From Marinobacter subterrani (GTDB taxonomy: Bacteria > Pseudomonadota > Gammaproteobacteria > Pseudomonadales > Oleiphilaceae), in the NCBI RefSeq assembly GCF_001045555.1, contig NZ_LFBU01000001.1:3286001-3350000 (forward strand): a stretch of DNA of 64,000 nucleotides, read 5' to 3'. A program made the position numbers and the translations under genes. Position 1 is the first letter of the stretch. The number at the start of each line of letters is the position of its first letter. The notes below the pieces were generated by a model, which worked only from the letters and a program-made list of their open reading frames with translations, did not search any database and was not told the DNA's origin. Positions 9,070-15,455 of the stretch are shown in pieces.

Positions 9070-9131
9070 GTCATGACACGCTCGCGAAGCGACGGAAAAA
9101 GCGGTCGCGGTGCAGCCAATTGTGTTATGTC
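9070..9131 (-). repeat. attC site of the VapB-VapC chimera cassette (degenerate)
   Basis: On the minus strand R'' is GACATAAC and the far end is GTGTCATGAC, which pairs with it at 8 of 10 positions. The inner arms are CACCGCGA and TCGCGAGCGTG around a GC-rich loop. The R' core reads GTCATGA instead of GTTATGA, so recombination may be weak. The 159 bp to its left (8911-9069) hold no gene that I can support. Confidence 0.45.
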
Positions 9132-9150
9132 TTCCCTGAAGTGCTAGATA

Positions 9151-9176
9151 GTGTATAGAAACTATATCCCATACAC
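9151..9176. promoter_or_regulatory. VapB-type operator upstream of the chimera
   Basis: Two nested inverted repeats are visible: outer arms GTGTAT and ATACAC (9151-9156 and 9171-9176) and an inner perfect repeat TATAG-AAA-CTATA (9154-9166). The site ends 11 bp before the ATG. This is what a VapB autoregulatory operator looks like, and it is intact although the toxin-antitoxin pair itself has collapsed. Confidence 0.55.
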
Positions 9177-9187
9177 ATAGGTGCACC

Positions 9188-9490
9188 ATGAGAACGAACA
9201 TTGTCATTGACGATCAGTTGATGGCGGAAGCCCTCAAAGCCTCCGGCTACGAAACCAAACAAAGCCTGCTCGCGCTGGAACAATATGAAATGTTTGGCAA
9301 CGATATGGCAGCCAAGTGCGCCGACAATTATCGAGCACTTCGTAAAAGGGGCATCACGATCAGAAAGACTGCCGACGTGATCATTGCGACATTTTGCATA
9401 GAGAAGGAGCTACCCCTGTTGTTCCTGGATCGCGCCTTTATCCCTTTTGTTGATTCCCTTGGACTTGAGCCTGCCCTGAGAGAAGCATAA
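9188..9490 (+). CDS. VapB-VapC in-frame deletion chimera (cassette 5)
   Basis: A 100-residue frame made of two unrelated halves. Residues 1 to about 25 (MRTNIVIDDQLMAEALKASGYETK) are the N-terminal ribbon of a VapB antitoxin. Residues about 30-96 are the C-terminal half of a VapC PIN-domain toxin (ADNYRALRKRGITIRKTADVIIATFCIE, then LLFLDRAFIPFVDSLGL). The antitoxin C-terminus and the toxin N-terminus, with its first catalytic acids, are missing, as if one deletion joined the two genes in frame. RNase activity is therefore unlikely. The VapB operator upstream is kept. The stop codon lies inside the attC4 core. Confidence 0.7.
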   Translation: MRTNIVIDDQLMAEALKASGYETKQSLLALEQYEMFGNDMAAKCADNYRALRKRGITIRKTADVIIATFCIEKELPLLFLDRAFIPFVDSLGLEPALREA

Positions 9491-9533
9491 CGCCCACAAC
9501 CAAGCGCTTGTCGCGTGGATTGCATTGTTATGC
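9485..9533 (-). repeat. attC site of the ParD/ParE cassette
   Basis: A compact 49-bp attC with perfectly complementary ends GCATAAC and GTTATGC. Inner arms CAACC and GGATTG pair with one extra base on one side. The loop region contains AAGCGCTT. It separates the ParDE cassette from the VapB-VapC chimera cassette. Confidence 0.75.
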
Positions 9534-9549
9534 CACCTGGACCAAAATA

Positions 9550-9564
9550 TACCAATTATTGGTA
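9550..9564. promoter_or_regulatory. ParD operator palindrome
   Basis: TACCAA-TTA-TTGGTA is a perfect inverted repeat 17 bp upstream of the parD-like start codon. Position and symmetry fit autoregulation by the ribbon-helix-helix antitoxin. Confidence 0.55.
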
Positions 9565-9580
9565 CTAGCGAGGTGGCATC

Positions 9581-9820
9581 ATGCAAAAGAACACCAGCAT
9601 CACTTTAGGCCAACATTTTGATGCGTTCATTGCAGAACAGCTCAAAAATGGCCGATACAGCTCAACCAGCGAGGTCGTTCGTGCCGCATTGCGCCTGCTT
9701 GAAGAGTCTGAAACCCGCCTGACTACACTTCGTAAATTGCTTAAGGAAGGCGAGGATAGTGGTTTCGAAGACTACTCCTATGACTCGTTTATTCGTGAAC
9801 TGGACAACGAAGGGCGCTGA
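9581..9820 (+). CDS. ParD-family antitoxin (cassette 4)
   Basis: A 79-residue ribbon-helix-helix antitoxin of the ParD type. The N-terminal segment (SITLGQHFDAFIAEQLKNGRYSSTSEVVRAALRLLEESE, residues about 5-45) is the typical dimeric DNA-binding domain. The acidic C-terminus (EDSGFEDYSYDSFIRELD) should bind the toxin. GAGGTGG lies 5 nt before the ATG. The stop overlaps the start of the toxin gene (TGATG), so the two are coupled. The pair is antisense to the cassette reading direction and must depend on its own promoter. Confidence 0.92.
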   Translation: MQKNTSITLGQHFDAFIAEQLKNGRYSSTSEVVRAALRLLEESETRLTTLRKLLKEGEDSGFEDYSYDSFIRELDNEGR

Positions 9821-10116
9821 TGCCAAGTTTCAAGCTTTCCAGGAAGGCCAAAGCTGACCTCAAATCTATTGCCCTATACACGGAGCGTGAATGGGGTCGA
9901 GATCAACGAAACCACTATGTCCTCCAGTTCGATCAATGCTTCCACCTTCTGGCAGACAATCCGAACTTGGGGCAAGCTTGCAATGAGATAAGTCCAGGCT
10001 ACCGACAGTACCCTCAGGGGAGCCACATCATATTTTATCGGCTAGCCACCGAGGGTATTGTTGAAATTATCCGCATCCTGCACAAACGCATGTTGCCTGA
10101 GGGGCATCTGCTTTAG
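9820..10116 (+). CDS. ParE-family toxin (cassette 4)
   Basis: A 98-residue RelE/ParE-superfamily toxin with the ParE pattern: LSRKAKADLKSIALYTEREWG near the start and YRQYPQGSHIIFYRLATEGIVEIIRILHKRM near the end. Its pairing with a ParD antitoxin points to a gyrase inhibitor of the ParE branch. Length and both helices are complete, so it is probably functional. It is translationally coupled to parD. Confidence 0.92.
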   Translation: MPSFKLSRKAKADLKSIALYTEREWGRDQRNHYVLQFDQCFHLLADNPNLGQACNEISPGYRQYPQGSHIIFYRLATEGIVEIIRILHKRMLPEGHLL

Positions 10117-10117
10117 G

Positions 10118-10216
10118 GCATAACGCTTAGGTAACCGGCGCCGGAACGCCAGCGGAGGAAACCAAAAGCGGCACGCTTTTGGCGCCCGGTTGACCGACTG
10201 GTCAGCACTTATTGAC
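10118..10216 (-). repeat. attC site of the BrnT/BrnA cassette
   Basis: A longer attC (about 100 bp). The left end is GCATAACGC. Long arms GGTAACCGGCGCC and GGCGCCCGGTTGACC pair with two extra bases, and an inner pair AAAAGCG/CGCTTTT closes the loop. The outer core on the right is degenerate (CTTATTGAC), so the exact right edge is uncertain. Confidence 0.6.
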
Positions 10217-10221
10217 GCCTG

Positions 10222-10242
10222 CGTATATGCTGATAATATACG
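10222..10242. promoter_or_regulatory. BrnT/BrnA operator and promoter
   Basis: Perfect 7-bp arms CGTATAT and ATATACG separated by 7 bp lie immediately before the brnT start codon. The AT-rich centre (TGATAATAT) could serve as the -10 region, so repressor binding would block the promoter. Confidence 0.5.
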
Positions 10243-10245
10243 TTT

Positions 10246-10557
10246 ATGATCAATTGGGCACAAGTTACTGGCTTTGACTGGGACGAAGGTAACTCCCGCA
10301 AGAACGCGGAGAAACACAGTGTAACCCAGTCTGAAGCGGAAGAAATTTTCTTTAATGAGCCGCTTCTGGTGCTGGAAGACTCCAAACACAGCCAGACTGA
10401 GGCCCGTTTTCATGCCCTTGGTGAAACCGATGATGAGAGATTACTCCACATCACGTTCACACTGAGGCAGAACGGTACGCTGATTCGGGTGATTTCCGCT
10501 CGCGACATGCACCGAAAAGAGAGGGCTGTTTATGAGCAAACCAAAAAAGATGCCTGA
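10246..10557 (+). CDS. brnT: BrnT-family toxin (cassette 3)
   Basis: A 103-residue BrnT-type ribonuclease toxin. The family hallmarks are present: FDWDEGNSRKNAEKHSVTQ near the start, EEIFF, the RFHALGETDD centre and ISARDMHRKERAVYE at the end. BrnT is RelE-like in fold and cleaves RNA. It is encoded before its antitoxin, the normal order for this type, and overlaps it by 26 bp. The pair is antisense to the cassette direction with its own palindromic promoter. All core residues appear intact. Confidence 0.9.
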   Translation: MINWAQVTGFDWDEGNSRKNAEKHSVTQSEAEEIFFNEPLLVLEDSKHSQTEARFHALGETDDERLLHITFTLRQNGTLIRVISARDMHRKERAVYEQTKKDA

Positions 10558-10804
10558 GTTCAAAACTGAAGCAGAAGAGCGAGAGTTCTGGGAGACCCAC
10601 GACTCCTCCGATTACCTGGACTGGAGTCAGGCAAAACCGGCTTCTTTCCCGAAGTTGAAGCCCTCAACAAAGACTATCTCACTCCGCTTGCCCGAAACTT
10701 TGCTTGATCGGATCAAAATCGAGGCCAACAAGCGGGATATGCCCTATCAGTCGCTGATCAAAGCTTGGCTTGCTGATGACGTGGACGACAGCCGTCGCGC
10801 CTGA
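10532..10804 (+). CDS. BrnA/CopG-like antitoxin (cassette 3)
   Basis: A 90-residue antitoxin. Residues 1-45 are a charged toxin-wrapping segment (MPEFKTEAEEREFWETHDSSDYLDWSQ), and residues about 48-85 form a ribbon-helix-helix ([19 protein letters not shown], then [14 protein letters not shown]). It starts inside the toxin gene. The last 45 or so codons are repeated almost exactly in the remnant at 7866-8003. The stop lies a few bases before the core of attC2. Confidence 0.9.
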   Translation: MSKPKKMPEFKTEAEEREFWETHDSSDYLDWSQAKPASFPKLKPSTKTISLRLPETLLDRIKIEANKRDMPYQSLIKAWLADDVDDSRRA

Positions 10805-10889
10805 GGTGCTAACGCTGCCAACACGCGCAGCTTTGTAATGGAGGCGAAGCCGCAACGGAAAAGCTGTCGCTGTGCTTGGCCTTGTATGG

Positions 10890-12039
<1,150 letters not shown>

Positions 12040-12091
12040 TATATGTGATTGACACCACAGTCACTTGTTAGAGGATATAGAACCACTTGGA

Positions 12092-12316
12092 CTAGGTGAC
12101 GGTTATTTCCGGAACACCACCACATTTTTTGCACCTAGCTGATGTGATGCGTGGAGTTCCAAAACCATCAGCACTCCAGGTAATTTTGAAACAAGTCATG
12201 GGCATGCTTGGTTGCCATGATCCGCCGTACGCAGACCCATGTTCAAGCAACGTAACAGACTCGAATTCACCACATTGACATTTAGCGGTGTATGTTGCTT
12301 TATCGATTACACCCAC
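12092..12316 (-). CDS. Small Cys-rich orphan protein (cassette 2)
   Basis: A 74-residue protein with CQC near residue 13, a single Cys in the middle and CKKC near residue 61, suggesting a small zinc site. There is no signal peptide. The start is GTG, preceded by AGGAG at 5 nt, and lies only about 20 bp from the attC1 core, the usual compact cassette arrangement; transcription should come from the integron promoter. I do not recognise a family, and other Cys-paired small proteins are too diverse to name a function. Confidence 0.6.
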   Translation of the reverse strand: MGVIDKATYTAKCQCGEFESVTLLEHGSAYGGSWQPSMPMTCFKITWSADGFGTPRITSARCKKCGGVPEITVT

Positions 12317-12333
12317 AGGATCTCCTAATCGGC

Positions 12334-12385
12334 TGATAACGCGAAGGAAGAGCGTGTCCGACGCACAAGCTGTGTTTGGTTATAT
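12334..12385 (-). repeat. attC site of cassette 1
   Basis: A 52-bp site with minus-strand ends ATATAAC and GTTATCA and a short GC-rich centre (GCGT/ACGC arms). Core sites are near consensus, but the inner arms pair poorly. The stop codon of the cassette-1 gene overlaps R''. Confidence 0.6.
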
Positions 12386-12907
12386 TGAAAATGGTACTCC
12401 ATGCTTTTCCAGTAATTCTTTTAAACTGGTCTTGTGCACGAAGTGAAACTCTTTATCTGACAGAGATCTTATACCGAGCGCCTTGCAAGCGTAGTCGACA
12501 ACTTCTGTTTTCACGAAAGAACCATACTTCGCTAAAAAAGTCTCGGTTGTACGGATGCCTTGATCTGCAATAACGCCTTTCTGTATACCGCCAGCTCTGA
12601 CACGGGTTTGTGTTTCTTCTTCAACTGCCATGTACTCATCAAACATTTCGGAACCCATTGCTCGCGAAATATTCCTGGCTCTACTTCTAAGATCTGCCAC
12701 GCTTGGGTTAGACCTCAGAATTTCAGCTTTCAATAGGACGTAGAACAGCAACCTAACACGACTTGTTTCATCTTGCTTCGGCTCTAGAAAAGCTATTGCG
12801 GCATCTACCATAGCAACTGCAGGCGCCACATAAGTACCTTTCTTTGCAATTCCTTGCCCCAGATAAAAAGCCTTCAAAACTAGCAATTTATGCGGGTGCG
12901 TTGCCAT
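12380..12907 (-). CDS. Orphan protein of cassette 1 (175 aa)
   Basis: A 175-residue, mostly alpha-helical soluble protein with no signal peptide or membrane segment. Visible features are a basic N-terminal helix, the centre SRARNISRAMGSEMFDEYMAVEEETQTRVRAGG and the tail FHFVHKTSLKELLEKHG. I do not recognise a family. Base composition is clearly more AT-rich than the host genes nearby, consistent with acquisition as a cassette. As the first cassette, with GGGGAGC before its ATG, it is next to attI and should be the best expressed gene of the array. Confidence 0.65.
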   Translation of the reverse strand: MATHPHKLLVLKAFYLGQGIAKKGTYVAPAVAMVDAAIAFLEPKQDETSRVRLLFYVLLKAEILRSNPSVADLRSRARNISRAMGSEMFDEYMAVEEETQTRVRAGGIQKGVIADQGIRTTETFLAKYGSFVKTEVVDYACKALGIRSLSDKEFHFVHKTSLKELLEKHGVPFSI

Positions 12908-12918
12908 GAGCAGCTCCC

Positions 12919-13080
12919 CTCTAACAGCAATTGGACTGATGCCTCAGTGATTGCAAAAATCTGACCGCTTCATGATTACGGTTTTGCCAACCCCAAGAAT
13001 TCAACCCAAGAATTTATAAATCAGAAGCTTAGCTCATGGCTTTTGCCGATGCCACGCAATCATTTGACATCTGTGATCTG
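12919..13080 (-). promoter_or_regulatory. attI region and cassette promoter region
   Basis: The recombination junction reads GTTAGAG on the minus strand (12919-12925). Cassette 1 starts there, and the attI side extends towards intI. A TATAAA element on the minus strand around 13011-13017 could be the -10 of the cassette promoter; no clear -35 was found. The extent of attI is by analogy with other integrons. Confidence 0.55.
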
Positions 13081-13093
13081 CCCCTCCGATAAT
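13064..13093 (+). promoter_or_regulatory. sigma-70 promoter of intI
   Basis: TTGACA (13064-13069) and GATAAT (13088-13093) are separated by 18 bp. The -10 directly adjoins the LexA box, so repressor bound there would block initiation. Confidence 0.7.
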
Positions 13094-13112
13094 ACTGTTC
13101 ATACATACAGTA
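13093..13112. promoter_or_regulatory. LexA (SOS) box controlling intI
   Basis: TACTGTTCATACATACAGTA matches the gammaproteobacterial LexA consensus, with CTGT-N8-ACAG and both outer TA pairs. It overlaps the promoter 21 bp before the intI start. SOS control of integrase expression is well established for other integrons. Confidence 0.9.
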
Positions 13113-13133
13113 TTTGGCAAGGAGCCATTATCC

Positions 13134-14093
13134 ATGCAAGGAAAGCAGCCCCGTCTGCGTGATCAGGTACGTGCGGTCATTCGGGTGAATCATTACAGCA
13201 TTCGCACCGAAAAGACTTACTGGTACTGGATTCGCCATTTCATTCGGTTTCACCAGATGAAACACCCTCGCGAAATGGGGCCAAGGGAGGTAAACGATTT
13301 TCTGACCTGGCTTGCAGTGCATCGCAACGTGGCAGCGGCAACGCAGAACCAGGCCCTGAACTCATTGATATTTTTGTATGACAAAGTGCTGGACAAGCCA
13401 CTTGGGGAGATCGGCAGTGTCGTTCGCTCAAAGAAGCCGCGAAAGCTGCCGGTGGTGCTTACCCATGACGAAGCGATGCGCATCATTGATCAGTTGGGTG
13501 AACCCAATAAATTAATCGCTTCGCTTCTCTATGGCTCCGGTTTACGCGTCACGGAAGCGTGCCGTCTGCGTATCAGGGATCTGGATTTCCAGCAGCAGGT
13601 GATTACCGTTCGAGATGGCAAAGGCGCCAAGGACCGCACTACACTGATGCCCCCCACTTTAATAAAACCATTACAAGACTGGATAGAAGCGATCACTGAT
13701 GCCTGGAAGCAGCGCAGCGAAGAATTTATTCATCCGGTCAGCCTTCCCTATGCCCTGGCCCGGAAATATCCCAAAGCCGGGCACTCGCTGGAATGGCAGT
13801 GGCTTTTTACGTCCCCTTCACTCAGCACGGATAATCTTGGCAATGTTTCCCGCCATCACCGGCATATCTCTTCTGTTCAGAGAGCCGTACGTAATGCTGT
13901 GGAAGCTGCGGGTATTGGTAAACGCGCCGGTTGTCATACCTTCCGCCACACCTTCGCTACTGAGCTGTTAAAACGCGGCAATGACATCCGCACGGTTCAG
14001 GATTTACTCGGCCATTCGGATCTGCGCACTACTCAGATTTACACGCACGTGCTCGGCCAGGGCTTTGCAGGTGTCCGCAGCCCGCTGGGCTAA
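13134..14093 (+). CDS. intI: Integron integrase IntI
   Basis: A 319-residue tyrosine recombinase. Residues 1-90 form the SAM-like DNA-binding domain (SIRTEKTYWYWIRHFIRFH). The catalytic domain carries Arg in GSGLRVTEACRLR, the HTFRHTFATELL box, LGHSDLRTTQIY with the nucleophilic Tyr, and the integron-specific insert around KAGHSLEWQWLF. That insert separates IntI from XerC/XerD. GGAG lies 8-11 nt before the ATG. The frame is full length and all catalytic residues are present, so it is probably active. The gene diverges from the cassette array and is LexA-controlled. Confidence 0.95.
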   Translation: MQGKQPRLRDQVRAVIRVNHYSIRTEKTYWYWIRHFIRFHQMKHPREMGPREVNDFLTWLAVHRNVAAATQNQALNSLIFLYDKVLDKPLGEIGSVVRSKKPRKLPVVLTHDEAMRIIDQLGEPNKLIASLLYGSGLRVTEACRLRIRDLDFQQQVITVRDGKGAKDRTTLMPPTLIKPLQDWIEAITDAWKQRSEEFIHPVSLPYALARKYPKAGHSLEWQWLFTSPSLSTDNLGNVSRHHRHISSVQRAVRNAVEAAGIGKRAGCHTFRHTFATELLKRGNDIRTVQDLLGHSDLRTTQIYTHVLGQGFAGVRSPLG

Positions 14094-14239
14094 CGCCATC
14101 CGTTCATTACCTCAAGCGCCTGTCGCATGCGCCTGACGTGGCTTCCCTCCCCATCTCGTCGCACAGAAAGCGCAGTGGCGCCAGTGAATACAGGCTGCCT
14201 TCGATCACTTTACTATCACCCCGGCCGGCATCAAGCCGG

Positions 14240-15298
14240 CTACCACTCCAGTTGAGCCCCAGTCTGATACTCAATCACCCGGGTCTCAAAGAAGTTCTTT
14301 TCCTTACGCATCGTGGCCTGCTCGTCGAGCCAGGGCGAGACGTTCTTCGCGCCCGGGAACGGCTCCTCCAGGCCCACGGTGCGGGCACGACGGTTGGCCA
14401 CGAAACGGAACTGTTCCGTGTGGTATTCAGCGGAATAGCCAAGAATCGGATCCCGCAGGATGTAGTTGGCGTAGGCCATTTCGGCGGCTTCGGATTCGTC
14501 CCACATCTCACGCACGGCTTTCGGATCGAAGGCGATGTTCTCCTCCTCCACGATCTGGTTTACGACTTTCAGGCCAAAGGAGAAGTGCATGGCCTCATCC
14601 CGCAGGATGTATTGCAGCTGTTCGCCGGTGCCGCGCATCAGGCCCCGGCGCTGCAGGGCGAAGATGGGGCTGAAGCCGTTGTAGAACCAGGTGCCTTCGA
14701 ACACCGCCGCGAAGAACAGGTAGGACATAATGAATTCCTGCAGGTCCTCCTGGTTGCGCAGGTTCATGTCCGGGCGCATGGCCGCATCCAGTCGGCGGTT
14801 GGCGATCTGGATCTTGCCGTTGATGGCGGGCACCACGCGGTAGCGGTTGTAAATTTCGCTCTGGTCGAGGTTCAGGGTCTCGATGCAGTGCTGGTAGGCC
14901 CAGGTGTGCATGGCTTCCTCATACACCTGTCGGGCCTGGTAGATCTGCAGCTCCGGGGCGCTCATCTTTTCCATCACCGCCAGGCCGATGTTGCGCATGG
15001 CCAGGATGTCGGAGGTGGTGAGGTAGGCGAGTACGTTTTCGTACACGTGCTTTTCCGGCGCCGTCAGCCGGTGATGATAGTCGTGAACGTCCTGGGCCAT
15101 GTTCACATCCAGGGGGGTCCAGTGGTTCTTGTTGGCGTTCATGAAGTACTCCCAGGCCCAGGGGTACTTGAACGGCGCCAACTGGTTGATGTCGGTTTCG
15201 CCGTTAATAACGCGCTTGTCGTCTACGTTCACGGGGGCCGGGCCTTCTGTATTCGCCGGCTTGGTTTGGGTGGTTGGTTCGTCGTCCCAGTTAAGCAT
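14240..15298 (-). CDS. nrdB: Class Ia ribonucleotide reductase, beta subunit
   Basis: A 352-residue NrdB that holds the di-iron/tyrosyl-radical cofactor. Iron ligands are visible in the EEAMHTWAYQH segment (which also carries the radical Tyr), in EGTWFYNGF and in RDEAMHFSFG. The C-terminal tail (YQTGAQLEW) binds the alpha subunit. It lies 157 bp downstream of nrdA; the gap holds a REP-like hairpin that may affect the nrdA:nrdB ratio. The stop is 146 bp from the integron end, in a stretch where I see no gene. Confidence 0.95.
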   Translation of the reverse strand: MLNWDDEPTTQTKPANTEGPAPVNVDDKRVINGETDINQLAPFKYPWAWEYFMNANKNHWTPLDVNMAQDVHDYHHRLTAPEKHVYENVLAYLTTSDILAMRNIGLAVMEKMSAPELQIYQARQVYEEAMHTWAYQHCIETLNLDQSEIYNRYRVVPAINGKIQIANRRLDAAMRPDMNLRNQEDLQEFIMSYLFFAAVFEGTWFYNGFSPIFALQRRGLMRGTGEQLQYILRDEAMHFSFGLKVVNQIVEEENIAFDPKAVREMWDESEAAEMAYANYILRDPILGYSAEYHTEQFRFVANRRARTVGLEEPFPGAKNVSPWLDEQATMRKEKNFFETRVIEYQTGAQLEW

Positions 15299-15333
15299 TG
15301 TGTTACCTCTGAATTCTGGTGTTCTTGGCGTTC

Positions 15334-15442
15334 GTAGGTCGGATTAGCGGAGCGTAATCCGACATCGGTGTTTGAGTTGGCTTTGTTATCGGATTACGCT
15401 TTGCTAATCCGACCTACGGGTGCTTCGCCTAATCCGACCTAC
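15334..15442. repeat. REP-like inverted repeat between nrdA and nrdB
   Basis: Copies of a roughly 30-bp unit starting GTAGGTCGGATTAGC occur at 15334-15363 (plus) and 15389-15417 (inverted), with a third partial inverted copy ending at 15442. Each unit is itself nearly palindromic (GGATTAGC/GCGTAATCC). As RNA the pair would fold into a long hairpin between the two cistrons. The same unit flanks nrdA on its other side. Confidence 0.9.
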
Positions 15443-15455
15443 ATTGGCCTGCGGG

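Noticed and set aside
8892..9119. 75-codon minus-strand frame in the integron
   Set aside because: No family pattern or ribosome-binding site, and it runs across attC5; more likely spacer.
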